Part shown: piece after piece, positions 18,443-27,151 of the stretch | Layout: every line of letters starts with the position of its first letter | How positions within the stretch are numbered: the first letter of the stretch is position 1 | NCBI RefSeq assembly: GCF_025938095.1 | Contig: NZ_JAPCZF010000002.1 | Span: 620,001-684,000 of the forward strand | Source of the DNA: Novosphingobium sp. JCM 18896 | Lineage (GTDB): Bacteria > Pseudomonadota > Alphaproteobacteria > Sphingomonadales > Sphingomonadaceae | Length of the DNA: 64,000 nucleotides | Direction of reading: 5' to 3' | The notes under the pieces: generated by a model | Seen by the model: only the letters and a program-made list of their open reading frames with translations | Databases searched by the model: none | Told to the model about the DNA's origin: nothing | Made by a program: the position numbers and the translations under genes

Positions 18443-19537
18443 CTACGGCACCAGAGTCGTGAACAGCCAGGTCGCGAAGATCACCAGGTGGACAACGCCC
18501 TGGACCACGGTCGTGCGGCCCGTGCCCAAGGTCAGCGAGGCGACCAGCAGGGTCAGCGCCAGCAGGACCACGCCGCGCATCGACAGGCCGAGCTCGAGAT
18601 CGAGCCCGATCACCAGCGCGGTCACCGCCACGGCCGGAATCGTAAGGCCGATCGTCGCCAGCGCCGAGCCGATCGCCAGGTTGAGGCTGGTCTGCACGCG
18701 GTTGGCGCGCGCCGCGCGATAGGCGGCGAATCCCTCGGGCGCGAGCACGAGCGCGGCGATGATGATGCCGACCATCGCCTGCGGCGCGCCGGCCGCACGG
18801 ACGCCGGCCTCGATCGACGGCGACAGCGCCTTGGCCAGCAGCACGACGCCGATCAGCGCCACCATCAGCATCACCGCCGAAGCCATGGCCTTGACGCGCG
18901 GCACGGGCGCCTCGTGCGCGTGATCGTCCTCTTCGGGATAGAGGAAATGGTCGCGGTGACGGATCGTCTGCGCGACCACGAAAGTGCCGTAGACCACGAG
19001 CGAGACCACCGCGACGAAGGCCAGCTGGGTCGCCGAATAGAGCGCCGCCCCCGCGCTCGTGGTGAAATTGGGCAGGACCAAGGTCAGCACCGCGAGAGTC
19101 GCCAGCATGGCGAGCCCGGCGCTGACCCCCGACTGGGTATAGGCCTGTTCGTGGTGCCGTCGCCCGCCGGCGAGCAGGCAGACGCCGACGATGCCGTTGA
19201 TCGTGATCATGATCGCCGCGATCAGGGTGTCGCGCGCGAGGCTGGGGGCGCCGTCGCTGAGCATGATCGAGACGATCAGCGAGGTCTCGATCACCGTGAC
19301 CGCCAGCGCCAGCACCAAGGTGCCGAAGGGCTCGCCGAGGAAATGGGCGAGGATTTCGGCGTGGTAGACCGCGGTCATGACGATCGCCGCCAGCAGGACG
19401 GCGACGATCAGGACGAGCGTGAGCGAAGACGGCTTGCCGAGCGCGATGGCGGCGAGGCCGAGGAGCGGAACGACGATCGCCCAGGGGGCGAGGCCGAAGG
19501 TGGGGAAGCCGGATCGTGCCGGTGCATTATCGTTCAT
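18443..19537 (-). CDS. Calcium/cation:proton antiporter (CaCA/ChaA-like)
   Basis: A 364-residue inner-membrane protein with about ten hydrophobic segments in two homologous halves. The first alpha repeat carries VYHAEILAHFLGEPFGTLVLALAVTVIETSLIVSIML and the second AMVGIIIAALVLAPEGFAAYRAARANRVQTSLNLAIGSALATIGLTIPAVAV, with the acidic residues typical of Ca2+/H+ exchangers. A His/Asp/Glu-rich cytoplasmic loop (RHRDHFLYPEEDDHAHEAP) separates the halves. It likely extrudes Ca2+ or Na+/K+; the ion is not determined. Confidence 0.88.
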   Translation of the reverse strand: MNDNAPARSGFPTFGLAPWAIVVPLLGLAAIALGKPSSLTLVLIVAVLLAAIVMTAVYHAEILAHFLGEPFGTLVLALAVTVIETSLIVSIMLSDGAPSLARDTLIAAIMITINGIVGVCLLAGGRRHHEQAYTQSGVSAGLAMLATLAVLTLVLPNFTTSAGAALYSATQLAFVAVVSLVVYGTFVVAQTIRHRDHFLYPEEDDHAHEAPVPRVKAMASAVMLMVALIGVVLLAKALSPSIEAGVRAAGAPQAMVGIIIAALVLAPEGFAAYRAARANRVQTSLNLAIGSALATIGLTIPAVAVTALVIGLDLELGLSMRGVVLLALTLLVASLTLGTGRTTVVQGVVHLVIFATWLFTTLVP

Positions 19538-19599
19538 CGCGGCACTATAGCCGCGATGAACCTCAGGCCAAGGCCGGCAAGGCCTTGGGAAACCTTAGC

Positions 19600-20127
19600 T
19601 TACGCGGCTTCCTTCTCGATCCACTCGGGGAAGAAGCAGGGCTCGCGGGTCGACCAGCCCGGCGCCGTGGCGGCGGCTTCGCTGATCGAATGGAGCAGCT
19701 TCTTGCGGCGGTCGGGACGGATCTGCGGCAGCGCGGCGGCGGCGCAGAAGGCGCTGGGCAGCCACGGACGCACCGCGGCACCAAGCAGACGCTCGTAGAG
19801 GAAGCGGTAGGCCGAGAAGCAAGTGATCCGCTCCTGGGCGAGGTCGAAGCCGGTCACGCGGACCAGCTTGCCCATGAATTCGTCGAGGCCTTCGAAGCCG
19901 TTCTCGTCGGGGGTCTCGCCGCGCAGGGCCTTGAGCTCCTGATAGGCGACGTACTGCGACCGGATCGAAGCCACCTCGGCGGCATCGCGCGCCCAGAGCT
20001 TGAACGCGTCCTGACGGCCGAGGCCGATATCGAGGCTGCGCCGAATGTAGCGTTGCTCGCAGGAGGTGAAGCTGGCGAACTCGCGCAGCTCGTTGATCGT
20101 CAGAGAAGCCGTACCCGTGCTGGCCAT
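19600..20127 (-). CDS. Hypothetical protein of unknown function
   Basis: A 175-residue soluble protein from the ATG at 20127. The N-terminus (SLTINELREFASFTSCEQRYIRRSLDIGLGRQDAFKLWARDAAEV) looks helical, and the C-terminal third (LGAAVRPWLPSAFCAAAALPQIRPDRRKKLLHSISEAAA) has a hydrophobic helix followed by a basic stretch. No signal peptide and no motif I can name. It stands alone, with a palindrome-bearing gap upstream and the antiporter downstream. Confidence 0.65.
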   Translation of the reverse strand: MASTGTASLTINELREFASFTSCEQRYIRRSLDIGLGRQDAFKLWARDAAEVASIRSQYVAYQELKALRGETPDENGFEGLDEFMGKLVRVTGFDLAQERITCFSAYRFLYERLLGAAVRPWLPSAFCAAAALPQIRPDRRKKLLHSISEAAATAPGWSTREPCFFPEWIEKEAA

Positions 20128-20294
20128 GACAAAAGACCCTCGTCGCGGGCCTGATCGCCCGACAAGGAGAGTTCACCAGAATAGGGTTATCATCGGGTTA
20201 ACCAAGCCACGCACGAGGCCCGATCCGGCGTTAGACTTTGGTTGAAGGTGGGGTCATTGGGCGTGCTGCGACACATCGCCCATCACCACTTTGT

Positions 20295-20324
20295 CCGTCA
20301 TCCCCGCGAAGGCGGGGATGACGG
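20295..20324. repeat. CCGTCATCCCCGC-type palindrome
   Basis: CCGTCATCCCCGC and GCGGGGATGACGG are perfect 13-bp arms with a 4-base loop. The same core occurs twice in the compound element at 40602-40705. It lies in the 246-base gap between the thiS-thiG stop and the hypothetical gene at 19600 and may end thiS-thiG transcription; no T-run follows on the minus strand. Confidence 0.8.
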
Positions 20325-20373
20325 GGTATGTTTGCGCAAGCGATCGTCCTCGAACGACTTACGCGCGCCTGCC

Positions 20374-21369
20374 TCAGATCAATCCCGCCAGCGGGCTCGA
20401 CGGGTCGGCATATTTGCGCGTCGCCATGCGACCGGCAAGGTAGGCGTCGCGGCCGGCTTGGACCGCGAGCTTCATCGCGCGGGCCATGCGGATCGGGTCC
20501 TTGGCCTCGGCGATCGCGGTGTTCATCAGCACGCCGTGGCAGCCGAGCTCCATCGCGACGGCGGCTTCCGAAGCCGTGCCGACGCCGGCGTCGACAAGCA
20601 CGGGCACCGTGGCACCCTCGACGATCAGCCGCACGGTGACCTTGTTCTGGATGCCCAGGCCCGAGCCGATCGGCGCGCCCAGTGGCATGACCGCGACGGC
20701 GCCGACTTCCTCGAGCTGCTTGGCCGCGATCGGATCGTCGACGCAGTAGACCATGGGAAGAAAACCTTCCTTGGCCAGGATCTCGGTCGCCTTCAAGGTC
20801 TCGCGCATGTCGGGATAGAGCGTGCGCGCTTCGCCCAGCACCTCGAGCTTGACCAGGTCCCAGCCGCCCGCCTCGCGCGCCAGGCGCAGGGTCCGGATCG
20901 CGTCGTCGGCGGTGAAGCAGCCCGCGGTGTTGGGCAGGTAGGTGATCTTCTTGGGATCGATGAAGTCGGTCAGCATCGGCGCCTTGGGATCGCTGACGTT
21001 GACGCGGCGCACCGCGACGGTGACGATCTCGGCGCCCGAGGCCTCGACCGCCGCGGCGTTCTGCGCGAAGTCCTTGTACTTGCCCGTGCCGACGATCAGC
21101 CGCGAGCGGAAAGTCCGCCCCGCGACGGTCCAGCTATCGTCATCGCCCGGCGCCTGATCGCCGCCGCCGACGAAGTGGACGATCTCGAGCACGTCGCCAT
21201 CGCCCAGCACCACCTCGGCCAGAGTCGAGCGCGGGACGATCTCGCCGTTGCGTTCGACCGCCACCTTGAGCGGGTTGAGCTCGAGGCTCTCGACGAGCTG
21301 CGCGATCGTGGCGCCGGCGGTGATGCGGCGCGGTTCGCCGTTGACGGTAAGGGAAAGTTCAGCGGTCAT
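20374..21369 (-). CDS. thiSG: Fused sulfur carrier ThiS - thiazole synthase ThiG
   Basis: One 331-residue chain with a ThiS ubiquitin-like domain (1-70, ending IVHFVGGG) joined through a short acidic linker to ThiG (about 80-331: [53 protein letters not shown] with the Schiff-base Lys, [31 protein letters not shown]). ThiG makes the thiazole of thiamine using sulfur carried on the ThiS C-terminus. In the fusion that glycine terminus is internal, so either the chain is cut after GG or another ThiS serves. It lies 18 bases after the MerC-domain gene. Confidence 0.93.
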   Translation of the reverse strand: MTAELSLTVNGEPRRITAGATIAQLVESLELNPLKVAVERNGEIVPRSTLAEVVLGDGDVLEIVHFVGGGDQAPGDDDSWTVAGRTFRSRLIVGTGKYKDFAQNAAAVEASGAEIVTVAVRRVNVSDPKAPMLTDFIDPKKITYLPNTAGCFTADDAIRTLRLAREAGGWDLVKLEVLGEARTLYPDMRETLKATEILAKEGFLPMVYCVDDPIAAKQLEEVGAVAVMPLGAPIGSGLGIQNKVTVRLIVEGATVPVLVDAGVGTASEAAVAMELGCHGVLMNTAIAEAKDPIRMARAMKLAVQAGRDAYLAGRMATRKYADPSSPLAGLI

Positions 21370-21387
21370 GACCGAGGCAGATAGCGC

Positions 21388-21759
21388 TCAGGCCGTGTGA
21401 CGCAAGTTCCGTATATGGGCCGTGGCCACGAGCGCGACGCCGGCGATCGTCAGCAGGGCCTCGGGCAGGCCGTGACCGACGAACAAGGCCGCGGTCATCA
21501 GCGCGATGCCGGCACCGCCGATCAGCAACGGCGCAGGGCGGCCGTGGCGCAGGACGCCGAGACCCAGAGTGAAGATGCCGACGACGATCGCCAGCAGCAG
21601 GCCGATCTCGTGAATCGCGGGCGACAACAGGACCTGCCCGCCCAGGCCCAGGACCGAAACCAGCACGATGCCGGCCACGCAGTGCAGCGCGCAAAGCCCC
21701 GAAAGCAACATGCCAAAGCGGTCGAGACGATTGCGAATCGAGAGAATGGCGCGGGTCAT
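21388..21759 (-). CDS. MerC-domain membrane protein
   Basis: About 123 residues from the ATG at 21759 (an upstream ATG at 21795 adds 12). Four hydrophobic helices are visible. The first carries GMLLSGLCALHCVAGIVLV, with the CALHC motif typical of MerC-domain proteins. MerC in mercury operons imports Hg2+; chromosomal forms in alphaproteobacteria lack the rest of the mer system and may handle zinc or other metals. It precedes thiS-thiG and is divergent from ctaA. Confidence 0.82.
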   Translation of the reverse strand: MTRAILSIRNRLDRFGMLLSGLCALHCVAGIVLVSVLGLGGQVLLSPAIHEIGLLLAIVVGIFTLGLGVLRHGRPAPLLIGGAGIALMTAALFVGHGLPEALLTIAGVALVATAHIRNLRHTA

Positions 21760-21878
21760 GTCGCCCCACTTATGTAACGTTGTATCATCATGCAACCCAC
21801 GACGGCGAATTTATGGCATCGGGCTGCAGGGAAACCCCGACTTGCGCTTTTGCCGGGCCGGGCGCAGGGACCTCGGCC

Positions 21879-22919
21879 ATGTTCGATTCCACCAATCTGC
21901 GGCCCGTCACGGCTCGGCCGCTGGCCCTCGCCCGCTGGCTTTTCGCGGTCGCCGCCATCGTCATCCTGATCGTCGCGGTCGGCGGTATCACCCGCCTGAC
22001 CGAGTCGGGGCTGTCGATCACCGAATGGAAGCCCGTGACCGGCGCGATTCCGCCGCTGACCGAGGCACAGTGGCAGGCCGAATTCGCGCACTATCAGCGA
22101 ATCCCGCAATATACCGAGGTCAACGGTCCCGCCGGCATGACCCTGGCCCAGTACAAGTTCATCTACTTCTGGGAATGGGTCCACCGCCTGCTTGCGCGGA
22201 TCTCCGGGCTGGCCTTCGCGCTGCCGCTGGCGTGGTTCTGGGTGCGCAAGCAGATCCCTGCGGGCTACAAGCCGCGGCTGGTGGCCTTGCTCGCGCTCGG
22301 CGGTCTGCAGGGCGCGGTCGGTTGGTGGATGGTCTCGTCGGGTCTGACGCAGGACGTCAAGGTCAGCCACTTCCGCCTCGCCGCGCACCTGCTGGTGGCG
22401 CTGACGACCTTGGGCGGGCTCGTCTGGACCGCGCTCGACCTGCGCGCGCTGGCGCGCGGCGAGCCGCGCTCGCGGCTGAGCCGGTTCACCGCGCTGGCGC
22501 TGGTCATGCTGGTGATCCAGCTGTTCTTCGGCGCGCTGACCGCCGGCCTGCGCGCGGGCCATGTCGCCAACGACTGGCCGCTGATGCAGGGAAGCCTGTT
22601 CCCCGAGGGCGTCGAATGGGCGCTCGGGCCGATTCACGCGCTGCTCAACGATCCCTACCTGATCCACTTCGTCCACCGCTGGTGGGCCTGGGCGGTCGTC
22701 GCCGTGCTGATCGTCATGGGCCGCAAGCTCAAGGCACACGGCCAGCGACGCCCGTCGATCGCGCTGCACAGCGCCTTCGGCACCCAGGTGATCCTGGGCA
22801 TCTTCACCGTCTGGTCGGGCATCGCGCTGTGGCTCGCCGTGGCGCACCAGCTCGTGGGTGCGCTGCTGGTCGCCGCGACCACCTGGGGCGCGCATGCTCT
22901 CGGCGGGTGTAAAGCGTGA
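21879..22919 (+). CDS. ctaA: Heme A synthase
   Basis: A 346-residue inner-membrane enzyme that oxidises heme O to heme A for cytochrome c oxidase. Eight hydrophobic helices can be traced. Heme-ligand His residues appear in FWEWVHRLLAR, VSHFRLAAHLL, LIHFVHRWWAW and LAVAHQLVGA. The opening motif VGGITRLTESGLSITEWKPVTGAIPPL is characteristic. I chose the ATG at 21879, with CAGGGA about 9 bases upstream, over more distal starts at 21780 and 21813. Confidence 0.94.
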   Translation: MFDSTNLRPVTARPLALARWLFAVAAIVILIVAVGGITRLTESGLSITEWKPVTGAIPPLTEAQWQAEFAHYQRIPQYTEVNGPAGMTLAQYKFIYFWEWVHRLLARISGLAFALPLAWFWVRKQIPAGYKPRLVALLALGGLQGAVGWWMVSSGLTQDVKVSHFRLAAHLLVALTTLGGLVWTALDLRALARGEPRSRLSRFTALALVMLVIQLFFGALTAGLRAGHVANDWPLMQGSLFPEGVEWALGPIHALLNDPYLIHFVHRWWAWAVVAVLIVMGRKLKAHGQRRPSIALHSAFGTQVILGIFTVWSGIALWLAVAHQLVGALLVAATTWGAHALGGCKA

Positions 22920-23242
22920 TGGAACCTGAAGGCCCCGCGCTGATCTGGTGTCCCTTCCCCGATGCCGCGACGGCCGCCGCGACCGCGAAAACGCTGCTTG
23001 ACGAAAGGCTGATAGCCTGCGCCAATATCCTGCCGGCCATGCTCTCGCTGTTCGAATGGAACGGCGAACGCGGCGAGGCGACGGAGGCGGGGGCCTTGTT
23101 CAAGACGGACGCGGCATTGCTGCAGCGCGTGATCGCTCGGTTGGGCGATGAACACCCTTATGAGGAACCCGCGATCCTGGCCTGGCGTTGCGACGAGGCG
23201 GCGCCGGCAACCGCCGCCTGGCTCGGAGCGCTGACGCGGTGA
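22919..23242 (+). CDS. cutA: CutA1-family divalent cation tolerance protein
   Basis: A 107-residue trimeric CutA fold: LIWCPFPDAATAAATAKTLLDERLIACANILP, SLFEWNGE, EAGALFKTDAALLQRVIARLGDEHPYEEPAILAW. The ACANI and HPYEEPAI segments are diagnostic. It has been linked to copper tolerance in E. coli, but its molecular role is unsettled. The ATG at 22919 overlaps the ctaA stop (TGATG), and the next gene overlaps its stop, suggesting a ctaA-cutA-hypothetical operon. Confidence 0.93.
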   Translation: MEPEGPALIWCPFPDAATAAATAKTLLDERLIACANILPAMLSLFEWNGERGEATEAGALFKTDAALLQRVIARLGDEHPYEEPAILAWRCDEAAPATAAWLGALTR

Positions 23243-23964
23243 GCGGCCCGACGAGCCGCATGGTCTGGATCGCCGGCGCCGCCGCGATCGTGCCCATGGC
23301 GGCGATCAGCGCGGCGCAGGCACCGGCCATGACGGGCGCGTTCAATCCCCCCGCCGCTCCGCTGCTGCTTACGCGCACCTTGCGGCATCAGCTCCATGAC
23401 GGCCAGGCCGTGGTCACCCGCCGCGCCTATCGCGTGCAATTCGTGGCCGAGCGCGACGGTTTCCGGCTCGACGGGACACTGGCCGAAGTCACGGTCGAAG
23501 CGCCGCCGGGGCTGGAGGCGCTCGCCGCGCTCGAGCGCAAGCGGCCCGACGTCGCGCTGTTCCCCATGCAGCTCGATGCCGGCGGCCGGCTGAAGGCGGC
23601 GCCCGAGCCTGCCAGCAGCCTCGTGCAGCGCCGCGCGATCGGGGTCGCGGCCGACCACATCACGCGGATGAATCTCGCGCCCGACGATGCCGCCGAAGCG
23701 CAGGGCTTCGTCTCGCAGCTCCAGACCCGGCCCTATCGCACCGCCTGGCCGCGCGACCTGTTCCGTCCCGCGCCCGGTGACCGGCGCGAGCAGCGCGCGA
23801 TCACGATCGCCGACGGCCTCCAGGGGCAAGTGACCACCGAGATCGCCGCGCGCGCCGACGCCGCCTCGGGTCTGCTCGCCGCGTTCAGCCGCAAGGTGAC
23901 CACCGATCTCGGCGGCAACACCCGCGTGGTGGTCGAAGAATGGACGCTGGCGCCAGCGCCCTGA
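23239..23964 (+). CDS. Hypothetical secreted protein downstream of cutA
   Basis: About 241 residues from the GTG at 23239, which overlaps the cutA TGA (GTGA). An ATG at 23260 is possible. A signal sequence (MVWIAGAAAIVPMAAISAAQA) leads into a beta-rich protein with RTLRHQLHDGQAVVTRRAYRVQFVAERDGFRLDGTLAEVTVEAPP and, near the end, LLAAFSRKVTTDLGGNTRVVVEEWTLAP. No family is recognised. Likely periplasmic. Confidence 0.7.
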   Translation: MSGPTSRMVWIAGAAAIVPMAAISAAQAPAMTGAFNPPAAPLLLTRTLRHQLHDGQAVVTRRAYRVQFVAERDGFRLDGTLAEVTVEAPPGLEALAALERKRPDVALFPMQLDAGGRLKAAPEPASSLVQRRAIGVAADHITRMNLAPDDAAEAQGFVSQLQTRPYRTAWPRDLFRPAPGDRREQRAITIADGLQGQVTTEIAARADAASGLLAAFSRKVTTDLGGNTRVVVEEWTLAPAP

Positions 23965-24008
23965 ATTGAGAGGTATTATTTTACCTCCTCGCAAAACGCC
24001 CGATTCGC

Positions 24009-24037
24009 TTGACTTTGCGGGCGCTTTCCACGATTGG
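24009..24037 (+). promoter_or_regulatory. Possible promoter of rplM-rpsI
   Basis: TTGACT at 24009-24014 is followed after 17 bases by GATTGG, a poor -10. A GC-rich segment (GCGGGCGC) between them recalls promoters of stringently controlled genes. The 5' leader to the rplM ATG is about 85 bases, with AGGAAG 8 bases before the start. Confidence 0.35.
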
Positions 24038-24120
24038 GCCGCCTTCGCTGCGCCTCCTCGATAGGGATTCGCGCGGAATCCAAGGGAATTGACCCTCCTT
24101 AGTATAAGGAAGATTGGGCC

Positions 24121-24600
24121 ATGAAGGCGCTCAGCAAGGTCACCCGGTCGATCAAGCCGGCCGAGGTGGAGAAGAACTGGCATCTGATCGATGCCGATGG
24201 TCTGGTGGTCGGTCGCCTCGCGGTGATCATCGCCAACATCCTGCGCGGCAAGCACAAGCCGAGCTTTACCCCGCACGTCGACTGCGGCGATCACGTCGTC
24301 GTGATCAACGCCGACAAGGTGCGTCTGACGGGCAACAAGCTCAAGCAGAAGACCTATTACAAGCACACCGGCTACGCCGGCGGCATCAAGGCGGTCACCG
24401 CTGCCAAGGTCCTCGAAGGCCGCTTCCCCGAGCGTGTGCTCGAGAAGGCCGTTGAGCGCATGATCCCGCGCGGCCCGCTCGGCCGCGACCAGATGCGCGC
24501 GCTGCATCTCTACGCCGGCGCCGAGCACCCGCATGGTGGCACCCAGCCCCAGCCGCTCGACGTTGCCAGCCGCAACCGCAAGAACAAGGTGGGTGCCTGA
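24121..24600 (+). CDS. rplM: 50S ribosomal protein L13
   Basis: A 159-residue L13 with [67 protein letters not shown] and [35 protein letters not shown]. It binds 23S rRNA early in 50S assembly. The stop overlaps the rpsI ATG (TGATG), the usual coupling of this pair. The Shine-Dalgarno AGGAAG lies 8 bases upstream. Confidence 0.98.
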   Translation: MKALSKVTRSIKPAEVEKNWHLIDADGLVVGRLAVIIANILRGKHKPSFTPHVDCGDHVVVINADKVRLTGNKLKQKTYYKHTGYAGGIKAVTAAKVLEGRFPERVLEKAVERMIPRGPLGRDQMRALHLYAGAEHPHGGTQPQPLDVASRNRKNKVGA

Positions 24601-25127
24601 TGTCCGATAACACCGTCACCGATCTGGCCGACCTCGGCCAGCTCGCCGCCGGCGCTCCCGCTGCCGCTCCCGAAGCTGCTGGCGAAGCCCCCGTCCGCAC
24701 CGCTCCCCCCGCGCCGCTGCGCGACAAGGAAGTCGATGCCCAGGGCCGCGCCTATGCCACCGGCCGCCGTAAGGACGCCGTGGCCCGCGTGTGGATCAAG
24801 CCCGGTTCGGGCAAGGTCACCGTCAACGGCCGCGACCAGGAAGTCTACTTCGCGCGTCCGACTCTGCGCCTCGTGATCGACCAGCCCTTCCAGGTTGCCG
24901 ACCGCGCCGGCCAGTACGACGTCGTCGCCACCGTCAAGGGCGGCGGTCTCTCGGGCCAGGCCGGTGCCGTCAAGCACGGCATCGCCCAGGCGCTCAGCAA
25001 GTTCGAGCCCGCCCTGCGCGGCGCGGTCAAGGCCGCCGGCTTCCTGACCCGCGACAGCCGCGTCGTCGAGCGTAAGAAGTACGGCCGCGCCAAGGCACGC
25101 CGTTCCTTCCAGTTCTCGAAGCGCTAA
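24600..25127 (+). CDS. rpsI: 30S ribosomal protein S9
   Basis: A 175-residue S9 with a long Ala/Pro-rich N-terminal extension (about residues 1-45), as is common in alphaproteobacteria, before the conserved domain [28 protein letters not shown]. The C-terminus [19 protein letters not shown] is the universal tail that reaches the P-site tRNA. A strong intrinsic terminator follows. Confidence 0.98.
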   Translation: MSDNTVTDLADLGQLAAGAPAAAPEAAGEAPVRTAPPAPLRDKEVDAQGRAYATGRRKDAVARVWIKPGSGKVTVNGRDQEVYFARPTLRLVIDQPFQVADRAGQYDVVATVKGGGLSGQAGAVKHGIAQALSKFEPALRGAVKAAGFLTRDSRVVERKKYGRAKARRSFQFSKR

Positions 25128-25153
25128 GCTTTTTCGAGGTTTCGAACGACCAG

Positions 25154-25182
25154 GGGGTCGGCCGCAAGGCCGGCCCCTTTTT
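25154..25182 (+). terminator. Intrinsic terminator of rplM-rpsI
   Basis: GGGGTCGGCC and GGCCGGCCCC arms (one G-T pair) enclose a GCAA loop and are followed by five T residues. It lies 27 bases after the rpsI stop. Confidence 0.9.
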
Positions 25183-25195
25183 CGTTGCGCGTTTC

Positions 25196-25332
25196 ATCCG
25201 CCCCGGCACGGGGAGGGGGACCGCCGGGCGGAGCCCGGTGGTGGAGGGGGCCGTCGACCAGACGCTGCGGTAGCGGAGAGCCCCCTCCGTCACGCGCTTT
25301 CGCGCGCGCCACCTCCCCGTGCCGGGGAGGAT
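25196..25332. repeat. Full-length GATCCTCCC-type intergenic palindrome, copy B
   Basis: The outer arms CCCCGGCACGGGGAGG and CCTCCCCGTGCCGGGG pair perfectly; inner GGTGGAGGGGG and CCCCCTCCGTC segments pair next. It lies between the rpsI terminator and the padR gene. Its middle differs from the other copies, but the outer GGGGAGGAT end and the GGGGACCGCC block are shared. Confidence 0.82.
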
Positions 25333-25442
25333 TGCCATCCGAATTCAACCCTACCATTCATAAAAAGGAACCACGCATCACAAGCTATCTTGCAATAAAC
25401 AGTACCATGTTATAGACAGTCTCCATAGCAGGAGACCGATTC

Positions 25443-25838
25443 GTGCCAGAGGCCATCGAGATACAGCTCAAGAAGGGGGTGCTGGGACTTTGCGTCCTGG
25501 CGCTGCTTTCCCGTGGAAACAGTTACGCCTACGAGATCGCCAGCAAGCTCTCGCATGCGGTGGATATGGGCGAAGGCACGATCTACCCGCTCATGCGGCG
25601 CATGCAGAACGAGGGTCTGGTCGCGACCTATCTCGAGGAATCGCCCTCGGGTCCGCCGCGCAAGTACTACAAGCTGACCGCCGCCGGCCACGACAGCCTG
25701 GCCGCGCAGCTCGCCGAATGGCGTTCCTTCACCGCTGCCGTCGAGGGCCTGATCGGCCATGTCGACGCGGCATCTCCACCGACCGATGGCGCACCCATCG
25801 ACAACCAGGACCGCGCGGGAGGCAATCATGACGCGTGA
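25443..25838 (+). CDS. PadR-family transcriptional regulator
   Basis: A 131-residue regulator with the PadR winged helix: IQLKKGVLGLCVLALLSRGNSYAYEIASKL, GEGTIYPLMRRMQNEGLVATYLEESPSGPPRKYYKLTAAGHDSL. The start is the GTG at 25443. It overlaps the next gene by 11 bases. In other bacteria a PadR regulator followed by DUF1700 and DUF4097-type genes forms a unit that responds to envelope stress or antibiotics; it probably represses its own operon. Confidence 0.92.
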   Translation: MPEAIEIQLKKGVLGLCVLALLSRGNSYAYEIASKLSHAVDMGEGTIYPLMRRMQNEGLVATYLEESPSGPPRKYYKLTAAGHDSLAAQLAEWRSFTAAVEGLIGHVDAASPPTDGAPIDNQDRAGGNHDA

Positions 25839-26394
25839 CGAATTCCTCAAGCGCATGCGGCGCGATCTCGCCGGGCTGCCCGCCGATCGCATCGAAGACG
25901 TGCTGAGCGACTATACCGCCCACTTCGACGCCGCGGCCGAGGACGGCCGCTCCGAGACCGAAGTCGCCGAGGCGCTCGGCGATCCGGGCCGCCTGGCGCG
26001 CGAGCTGCGGCTCGAGGCCGGGATCAAGAACTGGGAAGAGGTCCGCTCGCCGTCCAACGCCTGGACCGCGGTGATCGCCCTGCTCGGGCTCGGCGCGATC
26101 GACATCCTGATCCTGCTGCCGATCCTCGCGTCGGTGGTCGGCGTCATGTTCGGCATCTTCGTCGCGATGATCGGCCTGTTCATCGGTGGCGGCGGGGTCC
26201 TCATCATCGGCCCGTTCCAGGGCTTTCCCGGCGGCGGCGCCGCGGCGATCCTCACCGGTCTCGGCATGATGGCCGCGTCGGTCGCGGGTACCGCGCTGCT
26301 GACCATCGTCACGATCGGGCTGGTCAATGCCCTGATGTGGTTCGGCCGCCTCCACTACCGGGTGGTCAAGCCCGCCATCGACGCTCAAGCCTGA
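25828..26394 (+). CDS. DUF1700 (HAAS-domain) membrane protein
   Basis: A 188-residue protein. The N-terminal HAAS-type domain (1-53) reads FLKRMRRDLAGLPADRIEDVLSDYTAHFDAAAEDGRSETEVAEALGDP; three to four membrane helices follow (about 75-178), with Gly-rich loops such as GGGGVLIIGPFQGFPGGGAAA. Such proteins are partner or target membrane proteins of PadR systems. The ATG at 25828 lies inside the end of padR and the stop is 14 bases before the next gene. Confidence 0.9.
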   Translation: MTRDEFLKRMRRDLAGLPADRIEDVLSDYTAHFDAAAEDGRSETEVAEALGDPGRLARELRLEAGIKNWEEVRSPSNAWTAVIALLGLGAIDILILLPILASVVGVMFGIFVAMIGLFIGGGGVLIIGPFQGFPGGGAAAILTGLGMMAASVAGTALLTIVTIGLVNALMWFGRLHYRVVKPAIDAQA

Positions 26395-26408
26395 AGGGGG
26401 CCTGCGAC

Positions 26409-27131
26409 ATGATCAAGAAGCTGCTCATCGTCTTCGCCAGCGGTTTCGCGCTGTCGATCGTCGCGCTCAGCGCCGCCTGGGTGATCGGGGGTCAGGACCT
26501 GATGACCCGGATCCAGCGCGACCACCATTTCTCCATCGACGTCGATGACGACGATCGCGATGCCGGCACGCCGCAGGCCACGCGCAGCCTGACCTTCGAC
26601 GGCGCACGCCTGCTGACCGTCAGCGTCCCCGTCGAAATGCGCTTCGTCCGCGGCGAGAAGACCGAGATGACCGTCTCGGGCCCGGCCGCCGCGATCAACG
26701 CGCTGGTCTGGGAAAACGACGAACTCTCGCTCCGCGGCAAGGATCAGGACACCGAACATCGCAGCCTGCGCCTGACGATCACCGCGCCGCAGTTCGCCGG
26801 GCTGATCCTCAACGCCCCCGGCGACATCGAACTGCGCGATCTCGATCAGTCCTCGCTCAAGCTCGAGGTCCGCAGCCCCGCCAGTGTCGACGCGCGCGGC
26901 CGGGTCGATACGCTCGACGTCAGCACCAGCGGGGTCGGCTCGCTGGACCTGGCCCGGCTCGACGCGCGCGATGCCAAAGCCGAAATCTCAGGGGTCGGCT
27001 CGATCGACCTCAACGCCCGCGGCAAGGTCGACGTGGCGATCACGGGCGCCGGCTCGGTGAGCCTTCACCGCAAGCCGGCGGTCCTGACCAGCCGCACCAA
27101 CGGCCTCGGCTCGATCGACAACGATTATTGA
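26409..27131 (+). CDS. DUF2807/DUF4097-type (GIN domain) exported protein
   Basis: A 240-residue protein with an uncleaved signal or anchor (KKLLIVFASGFALSIVALSAAWV). A repetitive beta-strand domain follows, with short repeats such as LDVSTSGVGSLDLARLDARDAKAEISGVGSIDLNARGKVDVAITGAGSVSL, the hallmark of the right-handed beta-helix GIN domain. It probably sits on the periplasmic side, anchored near the DUF1700 protein. Third gene of the padR operon. Confidence 0.87.
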   Translation: MIKKLLIVFASGFALSIVALSAAWVIGGQDLMTRIQRDHHFSIDVDDDDRDAGTPQATRSLTFDGARLLTVSVPVEMRFVRGEKTEMTVSGPAAAINALVWENDELSLRGKDQDTEHRSLRLTITAPQFAGLILNAPGDIELRDLDQSSLKLEVRSPASVDARGRVDTLDVSTSGVGSLDLARLDARDAKAEISGVGSIDLNARGKVDVAITGAGSVSLHRKPAVLTSRTNGLGSIDNDY

Positions 27132-27151
27132 TTCCAGCCCGACGGCTGATT

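Noticed and set aside
21370..21387. TPP riboswitch upstream of thiS-thiG
   Set aside because: Only 18 bases separate the MerC-domain gene from thiS-thiG, and no thi-box sequence is visible upstream.
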